A stretch of 64,000 nt of DNA from Emcibacter sp048269205 (GCF_048269205.1 NZ_JBLXJC010000001.1:1860001-1924000), one strand, 5' to 3'. Numbered from the stretch's first letter, positions 18,340 to 28,045 are shown. Numbers and translations: made by a program. The notes: a model not told the origin generated them from the sequence alone.

Positions 18340-19379
18340 GTATGGATGAATGGATTGGTGAAAAAATCCCGGATGACATCCTCGACGAGGCTGCCATGTG
18401 GATTGCGCGCCTGGATTCGGAAGAAGCCGACCGCTACGACAGGAAGGAATTTGCCCTCTGGCTGGAACAGGATCCCCTCCATGGCCAGGCTTATGGCGAA
18501 CTGACGCCGGTTTGGGCGAGGATGAACACCCTGGGCGAATTGAAAGATGCAATAGGCACCGGCAATGTGGTCTCTATCCTGCCTGCCGCAAGAAAAACCC
18601 TTGCAGACGACGAAAATGCAAGTCCGATCCCGCAATGGGGTATCGTGACCGCTATAGTGCTGATCTTTGTCGGCTTTCTTGCCGGCACCCTTGGCAAAAC
18701 TGAAGTTACAACCTTTGAGACAGCCGTCGGCCAACAACAACAAATCGCCTTGGAGGATGGATCCACCGTATATCTGGATACGGACAGCCGCATTCATGTC
18801 CGCTATTCTGAAAACGGGCGACATGTCACGCTGGAAAAAGGCGAAGCAGTATTTGTTGTCGCCGAAGACAAAGAGCGCCCCTTCGAGGTCGAAACAAGTT
18901 TCGGCGAAGTCCGCGCCCTGGGCACGGAGTTTCTGGTCAGCGATCTTACCGGACACAAACAGGTTTCCGTACTCAAAGGCACCGTTCAGCTTATAGATGC
19001 GCGTCCGGACCCGGCCCTTACGGAATTTGAACATCATAATATCTACGCCGGCCAACCCAGACGCCGCACCCTGGAAAAAGGGGAATCCATCAGAATTCTC
19101 AGCCCCGGGACAACAGACAGTCTGGAAGCAGCCGTTGAACCAGACTGGCTGGACGGCGTTTTGTCCTGGAAGGATGTCCCCCTGTCCGAAGCCCTGTCGG
19201 AATTTGCCCGTTATACAACAATACGATACCAGTTGGCCCCTGATCTCTCACCCGACTTGCTTGTCAGCGGTGACGTAAACACCTATGATTCAAAGTCTTT
19301 TCTCAATTTTCTATCCAGTTATAACATCGCAGCCACCTCCCGCCGCGAGAACTGGTATCTGCTCTCTTCCAAAAAATAA
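18336..19379 (+). CDS. FecR-like anti-sigma/sensor protein with C-terminal STN-like domain
   Basis: A 347-residue inner-membrane regulator. Residues 1-60 (DEAAMWIARLDSEE, FALWLEQDPLHGQAYGEL) are the DUF4880 cytoplasmic sigma-binding part. Residues about 97-118 (IVTAIVLIFVGFLAGTLG) are the single membrane helix. Residues about 125-235 form the periplasmic FecR domain, with LEDGSTVYLDTDSRI and GEVRALGTEFLV. The last 75 residues (SWKDVPLSEALSEFAR through WYLLSS) look like the secretin/TonB short N-terminal (STN, DUF4974-type) domain. The usual partner receptor carries this domain itself; the next gene's receptor does not. FecR here may therefore sense signal by a different contact. Same operon as the sigma factor and upstream of the receptor by 96 bp. 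Confidence 0.9.
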   Translation: MSMDEWIGEKIPDDILDEAAMWIARLDSEEADRYDRKEFALWLEQDPLHGQAYGELTPVWARMNTLGELKDAIGTGNVVSILPAARKTLADDENASPIPQWGIVTAIVLIFVGFLAGTLGKTEVTTFETAVGQQQQIALEDGSTVYLDTDSRIHVRYSENGRHVTLEKGEAVFVVAEDKERPFEVETSFGEVRALGTEFLVSDLTGHKQVSVLKGTVQLIDARPDPALTEFEHHNIYAGQPRRRTLEKGESIRILSPGTTDSLEAAVEPDWLDGVLSWKDVPLSEALSEFARYTTIRYQLAPDLSPDLLVSGDVNTYDSKSFLNFLSSYNIAATSRRENWYLLSSKK

Positions 19380-19475
19380 TTCACGCCCAGAGGTAGGGTT
19401 TTTTTCTTCTCAGGTGTTTTCCTAGTAGGTAGCGCGGCCAAAACCGCATAGGGAAAAAACAAATGGGAGGACTAA

Positions 19476-22400
19476 ATGATCTTTGCTACAAATCTGTCTT
19501 TTGACAAAATGGACGCTTTCAAGCTGGCCTGTATCGCCAGCGTTTCAATTTTCGCCTTGCAGCCTGATTTTACATATGCCCAGGCAACGGCGCAGGCGCC
19601 GGAACCTCAAAAAACTGAAGCAGTTGATGATGATGGGGAAGTTGAAGAACTTCAGGAAATTGTCGTTACCGGGTCTCGGATCAAGGGGGCGGCCGATTCC
19701 GGCGCCATCGCCGTCTCCATCCTGGACAAGGAAGCCATGGACGCTTTTGGCGCTTCCGGCGCGGGTGACCTGTTTTCCAATCTGGCCCAGGCCGGTTCAA
19801 TCACCTTTAATGACAGCAACGACGGCCCCAATGATGCGCGTGGCGATGTGGCCAGCGTCAACCTGCGGGAACTGGGGGGTGGGAACACGTTGCTGATGCT
19901 GAACGGACGCCGTCTGGTGCAACACCCGACGGCGATGGATATTTCTTCCACTCCGACATCAATTGTCAACGCCAATATGTTGCCTATTGGCGGAGCCCGC
20001 AGGGTAGAAGTGCTGCGCGACGGCGCCTCTGCGCTTTATGGCGCCGACGCCACCGCCGGCGTGGTCAACACCGTCATGGACGACAGTTATGAAGGGGTGA
20101 GCCTTTCCGCCCGTTACAGCGACAGCGAAGTTACAGATTACAATGCCCTACGGCTTCGCCTGAACGGCGGGCACGACTTCAACGACGGAAAAACCCATAT
20201 CAATTATTACCTGAATTATTATGACCGCAACGGGGTTTATTCCTCAAAAGGATATCCGATAACCCAGACCGTCGATAACCGGGCGCAACTACCGGAAGAA
20301 TGGGTATCCAACGACTGGCGTAACCAGTCCACCCGTTCGCCATACGGTGAATTTGAAACCGGGGAACTGCTCAACACTGGTGTCTGGGACGGCATTGATG
20401 TGGGATCGGAGACATCATCATCAGGCCGCTTCCATATCCAGCCCTGCGACTTTGCCGGCACCCGGGCAGAACTCGGCACCACCGAAATCGGTTGCGTCGG
20501 CCTTGATGACGGCAGCCTGAACAGCACGCTACGTTATGATTTCAACAATTACCAACCTAATAATTATCTGGATGAAGGCATTACCATCCCGCTTTACGGA
20601 GAAAGTGTCAAAGGCCGTCAGCTTACCCCCGATGTGAAGCGCTTTAATGCCTATGCCACCATTTCCCACGAGATTAATGACAATCTGGAATTTTTCGGCG
20701 ACGCCTTGTTTTACGATTCAAGTTCACGTTCCCAGCGGGCTGCACAACCGCTGGATAACGGTCTGGCATTTATTATCGTGCCGGCCTCCAACTACTGGAA
20801 CCCCTTCGGCCCGGAAGGCAGCCCCAACCGTATCCTGGATGACGGCGACTATTCAGAGGGTCTTGACGTTCTCATCCGCCGCTGGCGGCCGATAGAGATG
20901 GGCCCGCGTATTTTTGAAACCGATATGCAGACCTATCGCGCCCTCGCCGGGTTGCGTGGCACCCTCGGCAGTTGGGACTGGGAAAGCGCCTTCAGCCATA
21001 GTCGCGCGGAAGCCGTCGATACCTCCTACAACAGGATTTCCAAAACGGCCCTTGCCGCTGAACTCGCCAAAGACACCCCTGATGCGATCAACCCCTTTGC
21101 CGGACCTTACGGAAATACCGATGAACAACTTGATCGCGTGCGCATCAGCGTTTCCAACGAGACGGTGACCAAACTAACCACCTGGGATCTGAGGGCATCA
21201 CGCAATGACCTGTTTGAATTACCGGCCGGTCCGGTCGGTGCCGCCGTTGGTGTTGAATGGCGACGAGAAAGTTATCTTGAAGACCGCGACGACAGGCTTG
21301 ACGGCACCATCCAGTTCGGGGATGGCGAAGGCAGCGCAAGGTCTGACGTGGTGGGCGTCTCGCCCACGGACGACAGCGACGGCAGCCGCAATGTCTGGTC
21401 CGCTTATGGGGAACTTCTGGTCCCTATTGTCAGCCCGGAAATGGATATCCCGCTGGTCAACAGTTTTGATATTCAGTTTGCCGGGCGGGCGGAAGCCTTT
21501 TCTGACATCAATGAAGAGGTTTTCAAACCGAAAGTGGCTGCATCCTGGCGGCCTGTCGAATATGTGACGCTGCGCGGGGCCTGGTCCAAAGGCTTCCGTG
21601 CCCCCAACCTTCAGCAGCTGAATCGCGGGGATATTTCCCGCATGACACAGGGACAGAATGACTTTTACAGGGAAGATGTGACCGGCGATCCGGACGATAC
21701 AGGCGAAACCTATCGCCGTAGCGTGCGCGAGGCGAATCCTGACCTTAAACCGGAACATACAGAGACTGTTGTCTGGGGAGTTGAATTTAACATCCCGGCC
21801 GGCCCGGTCGACATCCAGACAGGTATTGATTTCTGGCATTTCAAACAGAAAAACGTCATTGATAACTATGGTGTGGAAGCGGCGCTGGCGCTTGACTATC
21901 TGCTGTTGAAAGAAGGCAGCTTCAACCCCAATGTGATCCGTGAAGACGTCACGGCAGAAGACCTGGCTGATTTCGCTGCCTGGAATGCCGCCAACCCGGA
22001 CGATCAGCGCGCCGCTGTCGGCAAGGTGCGTTACGTTATTGATCCTTATGTGAACCTTGATGACCGCGATGTGAAAGGCTGGGACGCCTTTTTCAGTATG
22101 GGCTGGGATGCGGGCGAGGCCGGTAAATTCAAGCTTAACCTGGAACTGACACATCTGATCAAATGGAACCAGGAGCGCGACGCCCTTGCCGGCCTGTGTG
22201 ATCCGGGCGGCACTTTTGAAGATAATGCCGATGTATGTGCCGATATCGATCCGGATCGCCTCAAAAAAGACGGCAAACCGGAATGGCGGGCCTCAGGGTC
22301 CCTGAACTGGCGTCTGAAACGGCTTGGTGTTGGATTATCCTTCCGTCACATCGGATCCTTCCAGGACCTCAGTGCCGATATCACTGACGATGAAGGCGAT

Positions 22401-22616
22401 ATCACCTATTGGACGGTAGAAGATTATACGGTTTATAACGCCTATATTGATTATCGCTTCAAGGATATTGTCGCTGACTCCCTTCGCCTCAGGCTTGGTG
22501 TCAACAACCTTACGAACCAAGCGCCACCTCTTGCCGACGAAAGTCGGGGATATTTCTCCAGCTATCACAGCAACAGAGGCAGGACGTTTTATGTGGACCT
22601 GACCGCCAAATTCTAA
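19476..22616 (+). CDS. TonB-dependent receptor, large (1046 residues)
   Basis: An outer-membrane receptor of 1046 residues. The signal peptide spans residues 1 to about 36 (SVSIFALQPDFTYAQA). An acidic linker leads to the TonB box region EIVVTGSRIKG. The plug contains VNLRELGGGNTLLMLNGRR and VEVLRDGASALYGADATAGV. That sub-type is common in alphaproteobacterial and Xanthomonas receptors for peptides or complex ligands. The barrel ends TFYVDLTAKF. There is no N-terminal signalling (STN) domain although a FecI/FecR pair precedes the gene. The start ATG at 19476 has GGGAGGACTAA upstream. A strong hairpin follows at 22625-22650, then a transporter and an SGNH-like hydrolase on the same strand, which probably process the imported molecule. 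Confidence 0.92.
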   Translation: MIFATNLSFDKMDAFKLACIASVSIFALQPDFTYAQATAQAPEPQKTEAVDDDGEVEELQEIVVTGSRIKGAADSGAIAVSILDKEAMDAFGASGAGDLFSNLAQAGSITFNDSNDGPNDARGDVASVNLRELGGGNTLLMLNGRRLVQHPTAMDISSTPTSIVNANMLPIGGARRVEVLRDGASALYGADATAGVVNTVMDDSYEGVSLSARYSDSEVTDYNALRLRLNGGHDFNDGKTHINYYLNYYDRNGVYSSKGYPITQTVDNRAQLPEEWVSNDWRNQSTRSPYGEFETGELLNTGVWDGIDVGSETSSSGRFHIQPCDFAGTRAELGTTEIGCVGLDDGSLNSTLRYDFNNYQPNNYLDEGITIPLYGESVKGRQLTPDVKRFNAYATISHEINDNLEFFGDALFYDSSSRSQRAAQPLDNGLAFIIVPASNYWNPFGPEGSPNRILDDGDYSEGLDVLIRRWRPIEMGPRIFETDMQTYRALAGLRGTLGSWDWESAFSHSRAEAVDTSYNRISKTALAAELAKDTPDAINPFAGPYGNTDEQLDRVRISVSNETVTKLTTWDLRASRNDLFELPAGPVGAAVGVEWRRESYLEDRDDRLDGTIQFGDGEGSARSDVVGVSPTDDSDGSRNVWSAYGELLVPIVSPEMDIPLVNSFDIQFAGRAEAFSDINEEVFKPKVAASWRPVEYVTLRGAWSKGFRAPNLQQLNRGDISRMTQGQNDFYREDVTGDPDDTGETYRRSVREANPDLKPEHTETVVWGVEFNIPAGPVDIQTGIDFWHFKQKNVIDNYGVEAALALDYLLLKEGSFNPNVIREDVTAEDLADFAAWNAANPDDQRAAVGKVRYVIDPYVNLDDRDVKGWDAFFSMGWDAGEAGKFKLNLELTHLIKWNQERDALAGLCDPGGTFEDNADVCADIDPDRLKKDGKPEWRASGSLNWRLKRLGVGLSFRHIGSFQDLSADITDDEGDITYWTVEDYTVYNAYIDYRFKDIVADSLRLRLGVNNLTNQAPPLADESRGYFSSYHSNRGRTFYVDLTAKF

Positions 22617-22624
22617 CCAAATCC

Positions 22625-22650
22625 CGGGGTGAGGGATTCCCCTCACCCCG
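22625..22650 (+). terminator. Strong hairpin after the receptor gene (no U-tract)
   Basis: An 11-bp perfect stem (CGGGGTGAGGG / CCCTCACCCCG) closes a 4-nt ATTC loop, 9 bp after the receptor stop codon. No T-run follows on either strand, so it is more likely to stabilise the receptor mRNA end or attenuate read-through into the SLC13 gene than to be a full intrinsic terminator. Confidence 0.55.
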
Positions 22651-22755
22651 ACAAGCACCGGGCTGGGTAAGAAACAAGGCTTTCCTAACGCGCCGCTCAA
22701 TTGATTAAATAGATATTTCCGGGTTAATCTGACCCTAGAATTTTCAGGATGTTTA

Positions 22756-24243
22756 ATGTCACAATCCCAACAACCGTCTGTCACGACCGAAACTCGCTCC
22801 CGATACCAAGATATCGGTTTGGTCCTCGGCCCTGCGCTTTTTGCTACAATGATGCTGTTTGCCAATGAACAAGAGGTCATGGAGCCAATTGCCTGGAAAA
22901 CTGCTGCTGTCGGCATGTGGATGGCGGCCTGGTGGGCGACGGAGGCCCTCCCGGTGGCTGTGACGGCCTTCTTGCCGCTCGTCATTTTTGCGCCGCTCGG
23001 CATTGCCCCGCTGAAGGAGGCTGCTTCGCACTATGCCAATCCGATAATCTACCTCTATCTTGGCGGTTTTCTTATGGCCCTTGCGGTCGAAAGATGGAAC
23101 CTGCACCGGCGCATCGCCCTGACGATCCTATCTTTTACCGGCACAGACGGGAAACGGTTGATTGGCGGTTTCATGTTGTCCTGTGCCCTGTTGTCCATGT
23201 GGATGACAAATACCAGCACCACTATGATGCTGTTGCCCATCGCCCTATCCGTGGTTACCGTCATTGCCGACAACCTGCCGGACCTATCCGCCAGAGACAG
23301 AAAGAATTTTCAGGCGGCCATGTTGCTGGGACTAGCCTATTCGGCAACCATCGGTGGTCTGGCGACCCTGGTCGGCACCCCGCCCAACGCTTTGCTGGCC
23401 GCCTTCCTGAGTGAAAACTATGGCTATGAAATCAGCTTTGCCCGCTGGATGGTCGTTGGTGTCCCGGTTTCCATACTCATGTTGCCTGTGACCTGGTTTT
23501 TGCTTACAAATTTCCTCTTCCCGGTGAATATACCTGCAAGCGAGAATACGCGGGAACACCTTAAGAAACTTCGCAAAGATATGGGACCGATGTCCGTAGC
23601 GGAAAAGCGTGTTGCGCTGCTGTTCGCTCTGGTCATACTTGCCTGGCTGTTGAGACGACCTCTTGTCAGCTTCTGGGGATTGGACAGTCTTTCTGATCCT
23701 GGCATTGTCATGACCGCCGCCATGGTGCTTTTCCTGCTACCCAGCGGAGACAAACGCCAACCACAGCTCATGACCTGGCATGAAGCCAACCGCCTGCCGT
23801 GGAGCGTATTACTGCTGTTTGGCGGCGGGTTAAGCCTTGCGGCAGCTGTTGCAGGCAGCGGGCTCGCGCAGTGGCTTGGCCAGAGCCTTGCCCCGCTCGG
23901 AACATTCGGAACACCCGTTCTTGTTCTTGCCTCCTGCGCCCTGGTGATCTTTCTCACCGAATTGACCAGCAACCTGGCAACAACCGCCACCCTGCTACCG
24001 GTCATGGGGGCTATTGCTGTGGAAGCCGGCATCGATCCGCTGATCCTTTGCGTCCCTATCACGCTGGCCGCTAGCTGTGCCTTCATGCTGCCGGTCGCCA
24101 CGCCGCCAAACGCCATTGTTTTTGCCTCCGGTTTCCTGAAGATTTCGCAGATGGCACGGGCCGGCTCCTGGATCAACCTGATCGGCACAGTGGTGCTGGT
24201 TATTGTTTCACTCTTTCTGGTCCCACTGGTGCTGGGAGAATAG
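22756..24243 (+). CDS. SLC13/DASS family sodium:anion symporter
   Basis: A 495-residue inner-membrane transporter with about 11-12 hydrophobic segments. Family marks are WWATEALPVAVTAFLPLVIF near the N-terminus, MTNTSTTMMLLPIA (about 158-170, first SNT-type motif), GTPPNALLA, and the second repeat LTSNLATTATLLPV (about 409-422) with LPVATPPNAIVFASG. These SNT/TNT motifs bind Na+ and the carboxylate substrate in VcINDY-type proteins. The substrate is probably a di- or tricarboxylate or another anion. The start ATG at 22756 has TTCAGGATGTTTA upstream. It follows the large receptor by 139 bp and precedes an SGNH-like hydrolase by 9 bp, so it belongs to the FecIR module. Confidence 0.9.
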   Translation: MSQSQQPSVTTETRSRYQDIGLVLGPALFATMMLFANEQEVMEPIAWKTAAVGMWMAAWWATEALPVAVTAFLPLVIFAPLGIAPLKEAASHYANPIIYLYLGGFLMALAVERWNLHRRIALTILSFTGTDGKRLIGGFMLSCALLSMWMTNTSTTMMLLPIALSVVTVIADNLPDLSARDRKNFQAAMLLGLAYSATIGGLATLVGTPPNALLAAFLSENYGYEISFARWMVVGVPVSILMLPVTWFLLTNFLFPVNIPASENTREHLKKLRKDMGPMSVAEKRVALLFALVILAWLLRRPLVSFWGLDSLSDPGIVMTAAMVLFLLPSGDKRQPQLMTWHEANRLPWSVLLLFGGGLSLAAAVAGSGLAQWLGQSLAPLGTFGTPVLVLASCALVIFLTELTSNLATTATLLPVMGAIAVEAGIDPLILCVPITLAASCAFMLPVATPPNAIVFASGFLKISQMARAGSWINLIGTVVLVIVSLFLVPLVLGE

Positions 24244-24252
24244 GAATAGACC

Positions 24253-25041
24253 ATGCGCTTCACTAAAACAGTCCTCAATACGCTCGGTTTTATCTCTGTC
24301 GTTATCTGCCTGTATTTATCTCACGCTAACGGGGCGGGCGCCGCTGAACCTGCCAGGAGAGTGCTTTTCGTTGGCAACAGCTTCAGCTTCTATAACAACG
24401 GCATCCATAACCAGACCGCCAATCTGATCCGCGCGGCCGGACAATGGAAAAAAGGTAAAAACAGATTTCGACTGCTTACCCTGTCCGGCGGCTGGATGAG
24501 TGAACAGAAACCACTTCTGCAGACTTATCTGAAGAATACTGATGATAAATGGAATGTTGTTGTATTGCAGGGGCACAGTCTGGACCCGATCAAGGATGGT
24601 TCCGGTTTTCGGAACGCTGTAGGGGAAATGGCAAAAATAGTCCGAAAGACAGGCGCCCAACCAGTGCTGTTCATGACCTGGGCTTATGAAAACAAACCGG
24701 AAATGACAACCGAACTAGCCCGGGGATATCTGGAAGCGGGCAAGGAATTCGACATACCGGTAGTTCCTGTCGGGATGGCTTTTCAACTGGTTGAAAAAAC
24801 CTATCCCGAGATCGATCTTTTTACCCCTGATATTCTGGGTCAGGACAAGGGCAATGTGACCTTCAAAAAAACTTTAAAGCATCCCTCACCTGCCGGTACC
24901 TATCTCGCCGCCTGTGTTTTTTACAGCATCTTCATGAACCAGTCGCCTGTGGGCAATCCCTATCATGCGGGTCTTTCTGCAGTCACAGCAGAAAAACTCC
25001 AGAATGTGGCATGGCAAATCACTAACCACCTCAGCCCCTAG
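24253..25041 (+). CDS. SGNH-like hydrolase (DUF4886-type), exported
   Basis: A 262-residue protein with a signal peptide (FISVVICLYLSHA, then ANGAGAAEPA). LFVGNSFSFYNNG (38-50) matches SGNH block I, with Ser43 in the GNSFS context used by DUF4886-type proteins. VVVLQGHSL resembles block III. KHPSPAGTYLAACVFY (about 212-227) resembles block V, with His in H-P-S-xx-G-xYL. The catalytic assignment is by pattern only. Such proteins are usually esterases or acetyl-esterases on carbohydrates, acting in the periplasm. The start ATG at 24253 has AGGAATAGACC upstream. It is the last gene of the FecIR/receptor/SLC13 group and converges on the PEP carboxylase homologue. Confidence 0.75.
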   Translation: MRFTKTVLNTLGFISVVICLYLSHANGAGAAEPARRVLFVGNSFSFYNNGIHNQTANLIRAAGQWKKGKNRFRLLTLSGGWMSEQKPLLQTYLKNTDDKWNVVVLQGHSLDPIKDGSGFRNAVGEMAKIVRKTGAQPVLFMTWAYENKPEMTTELARGYLEAGKEFDIPVVPVGMAFQLVEKTYPEIDLFTPDILGQDKGNVTFKKTLKHPSPAGTYLAACVFYSIFMNQSPVGNPYHAGLSAVTAEKLQNVAWQITNHLSP

Positions 25042-25147
25042 AAACTTGACTGTGTTTGGGGACAACAACTTCATTGATACTCAATATTATGGGCTGCGTT
25101 CACATCCCGGCCTAAAATATTTGGCAATAGACCTGGAGAAACGGTAA

Positions 25148-25178
25148 ATAGAATTTCCCCCGGAAATATTTTTCTATC
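25148..25178. terminator. Imperfect inverted repeat between convergent genes
   Basis: ATAGAA-TTTCC-CCC-GGAAA then TATTTTTCTAT lies between the SGNH-like gene and the end of the PEP carboxylase homologue. The short stem with a T-rich tail on the plus strand could terminate plus-strand transcription. This is weak evidence. Confidence 0.3.
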
Positions 25179-28020
25179 CAAACGCGCCAATGTAAGCCGA
25201 CAGGGCTTGCGAGATAAGCCTGATCTGGTCGTAAGCCTGTTCAATTTCGTCAAATATTTCCCGGTTCTCATACTCGTAGCCATGGGCGTCATCCCCGGCA
25301 AAGGTAATCTTTTCCGGGTTCTCCGGGTCAATTTCGTAGGCGCCCTCAAGAGGAAAAATTTCCCTGAGCAGGTCAAGAGTCGGCAGCACCTGGAACCGCA
25401 GGATACGCAGGACCAGATCATCAACGCTTAATCCTTTATGATCCCGGAACCGGGGAATTCGTGTAATCAGCAAAAATATTTTCTGGATCAACGCCATCCG
25501 CACCACATGCAATAAAGTACAGCACTCGCGCTCTTCATCATTCAGGCTGTAGGGAACCGAGGGAGCTCTTTGCCCCTTCAGACCGTCCCGCAAATACATC
25601 AGGTCTTCACGCAAGGTCAGCTCGATCCGGTTAAGCCCCTCGTAAACTCCATGCTTTTCCAGCATTTTGGCTAGCCTGAGCATACGATCATGATCGTGGC
25701 TTTCTTCCTCGTAGCGGGCAGAATGCATCCAGTAGCGCGGCCGGAACAGGGAGGTATAAGCGCCGAGAAAATCTTCATCCGTCACATCCAGTGCGGCAGT
25801 CGCAAGCGTCATGATGTGGCGCAAACGCGGAGAATTACCGTACATCTTCCAGAACCCGTAATCATCCTGGGACAAGGCTGTTCCCACACCGCCCAGACTA
25901 TTCGCCAGATACCCTAGCTGGTGCAGCAACATATTGTTGGGTATGGCTCTGATCTGGGATAGTTTCTCCAGCGGTCGGCTGATAACCCCTTCATCCTGGC
26001 GGACCGTCATCCGGGAACCGGACGGATAGGAAATATCTGCACCTAGAATGGAAATCAGCCGCATGAAATCCGGGTCCGCGGAAATCTTGTTATTATAGCC
26101 CTTTACCGTCAGGAAAAAGTCCAGCGACCAGTCTGTATTTTCGTAAAAAGGGTCCGGAGTATGAGCGACCGGAGACAACAGGTTTTCCATAACCCGTGAC
26201 AGGGTCGCCAGCGCCAGTTCCGGTGTGTGAAGCCAGAGATAACCATCCCCACCCTGCAGACTGAATTCCTGCTTGTAGGCGACATGATGTTTTTCCACCA
26301 GACGGCGGGCTTCCGGAGAATGGAAATAGCTGAGGCGCCCGCCAAAACCGTCAGGGTGAGCTCCCCGTCCAATGCTCTCTCCGCCGGTATCAAAAATTAT
26401 GAGCTCAACATCTTTCAGATCGAATTTAGTCCAGAGCTTGATCAGCTTGATACGCAGACGTTCAATGGCAAGACCTGCCGCGACCTGCCCCAGATATCTG
26501 CCGGCATCCGAATAGCCAGCCTGAACACAAAGACGCCCGCGTTTTTTGACATAGGCATAATAATGCGGGTTCTCCAACAATTCCTCAATCACTTCGGCCC
26601 CGCGCGCCAGGGCCTGGTCCGTCTCGAACAGAGGGGAAATATCAACCTTGTCATCAACCCCGAACAAGCGAGCGTAACAGAGGGCCGATAGAACCGTAAA
26701 CGGCGTATCACATTCCGCGATCAGGAAACGGATCGGTGTCTCGGGATCAATATATTTCAGGAACTGAGCGATGATCATGAACAGCCGCCGTGCCGTCGTC
26801 TGTTCATGCTGGATAGTTTCAAACCCAATGGTCTGTGTCGTTATGCGATCCAGAAATTTGCTGGCCGCGATCATATAACGACGGCGGCTGGTTGCATCAT
26901 CCGGATCCTTCTCCAAGGCCACTACGGGACGGATGGCATTGTGCAGCTGAACTGCATTCAGACGAAAATGGATGTGGGAAAGGCCGGTCCTGAAGTTGGT
27001 AAAAAGTCCACGAAAGACGAGCAGGCGGACAACCAGGTTTTCATTCTCTGCGCCCCGGATCAGCCGATCCAGTTCCTCAAGGATTTGGGGCATAATATCC
27101 CCATGGACGTCACCGCTCTCGACCATCTGGCGACCAAAAGTGCGAACCGGCTGAATTTCCCCCAAAGCCTCAGGCAGACACGCAATATCCTCTGCAAATT
27201 TATCTTTCAGGCTACCCAGCAAATTGGCAACAACAGCACCGTCCTCAATCTCCAGGGCCTGCCATCGCTCCAGATAGTGTTGACATTGCCGGAGCGCCAT
27301 TCGGAAACGAAACTCCACACTTGTCATCCAGGTAATATCGTCCCGGCCATCAACGTCAAAACCAACCCAGCTGGCCGCTGTCACTAGTTTCAGGTCCAGG
27401 TTCCGCCACTCATTCGGAAAAAGTACCCGGGCTGCGTCCAGCACCGCCTCATACAGACAACTGATGGCATGCTGAAGATTGATCAGCGCCCGTTCAGCCT
27501 GCTCAAATTCATACTGCAGCGACAGGCCGTCATCAGGACGTGCCTTACACGACCGGATTTGCCTGACGAGTTCCTCTTCCGGAAGGGATCCGTCAATCAG
27601 GCCGGAAAGAAGATCATATTGCTCATGACTAAAGCCGAAAGTGGGGTGGCCGGTAACGACAATCCCGGCAACTTCCCTCCTGACAAGGTTCTGGAATTCG
27701 GCAAAGCTTTTGTCCTCTCCAACCCTTTTGAAGCAATCTGCTAAAGCCTCGCGGTTTTTTACCGGATCGGTTTCTTGCAGGTAGAGTCGGGCCCGTCGCC
27801 CCCGGCACAGAAATCCCCGGGCTCCCAAGACACCCACAGCGTCATCTATCTCGTCAACGGACAAAGTTCCTGACTTGATTCTGTTTAGCAGGCGGTAAGA
27901 CAGTTGCTGATAGGGGTTAACCAGAGGGGTTTCCCGGGACAGTCGGTTACACTCCGCCAACTCCGTCTGTAACTCGCTGATCAACGGTGATGAAAGAATG
28001 TCATCAGAAGGACTCATCAT
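25174..28020 (-). CDS. ppc: Divergent phosphoenolpyruvate carboxylase homologue
   Basis: A 948-residue cytosolic protein of the PEP carboxylase family, whose classical members make oxaloacetate from PEP and bicarbonate. Recognisable blocks are GIVVTGHPTFGFS (about 119-131, cf. VFTAHPTE, with the His kept at 125), AGYSDAGRYLGQ (cf. GYSDSGKDAG) and FDTGGESIGRGAHP (cf. FHGRGGSIGRGGAP). In the last block the His, the first Arg and one Gly of the loop are replaced (D, G, E), while the second Arg is kept. The usual C-terminal NTG ending is replaced by YIGAFG. Activity is therefore uncertain. It is last in the galactan locus, 57 bp after the lactonase, and has its own candidate promoter at 28046-28081. 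It could feed oxaloacetate when pyruvate and triose are made from galactose. Confidence 0.75.
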   Translation of the reverse strand: MMSPSDDILSSPLISELQTELAECNRLSRETPLVNPYQQLSYRLLNRIKSGTLSVDEIDDAVGVLGARGFLCRGRRARLYLQETDPVKNREALADCFKRVGEDKSFAEFQNLVRREVAGIVVTGHPTFGFSHEQYDLLSGLIDGSLPEEELVRQIRSCKARPDDGLSLQYEFEQAERALINLQHAISCLYEAVLDAARVLFPNEWRNLDLKLVTAASWVGFDVDGRDDITWMTSVEFRFRMALRQCQHYLERWQALEIEDGAVVANLLGSLKDKFAEDIACLPEALGEIQPVRTFGRQMVESGDVHGDIMPQILEELDRLIRGAENENLVVRLLVFRGLFTNFRTGLSHIHFRLNAVQLHNAIRPVVALEKDPDDATSRRRYMIAASKFLDRITTQTIGFETIQHEQTTARRLFMIIAQFLKYIDPETPIRFLIAECDTPFTVLSALCYARLFGVDDKVDISPLFETDQALARGAEVIEELLENPHYYAYVKKRGRLCVQAGYSDAGRYLGQVAAGLAIERLRIKLIKLWTKFDLKDVELIIFDTGGESIGRGAHPDGFGGRLSYFHSPEARRLVEKHHVAYKQEFSLQGGDGYLWLHTPELALATLSRVMENLLSPVAHTPDPFYENTDWSLDFFLTVKGYNNKISADPDFMRLISILGADISYPSGSRMTVRQDEGVISRPLEKLSQIRAIPNNMLLHQLGYLANSLGGVGTALSQDDYGFWKMYGNSPRLRHIMTLATAALDVTDEDFLGAYTSLFRPRYWMHSARYEEESHDHDRMLRLAKMLEKHGVYEGLNRIELTLREDLMYLRDGLKGQRAPSVPYSLNDEERECCTLLHVVRMALIQKIFLLITRIPRFRDHKGLSVDDLVLRILRFQVLPTLDLLREIFPLEGAYEIDPENPEKITFAGDDAHGYEYENREIFDEIEQAYDQIRLISQALSAYIGAFG

Positions 28021-28045
28021 TTCTTTTCCATGATTGCAATCTCGA

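Noticed and set aside
19432..19460. GCGCGGCCAAAACCGC before the large receptor as another element copy
   Set aside because: The 54-bp position falls in the receptor coding start and shows no TGCGCA palindromes.
21219..22154. 311-codon minus-strand frame inside the large receptor
   Set aside because: Antisense shadow of a gene with clear signal peptide, plug and barrel.
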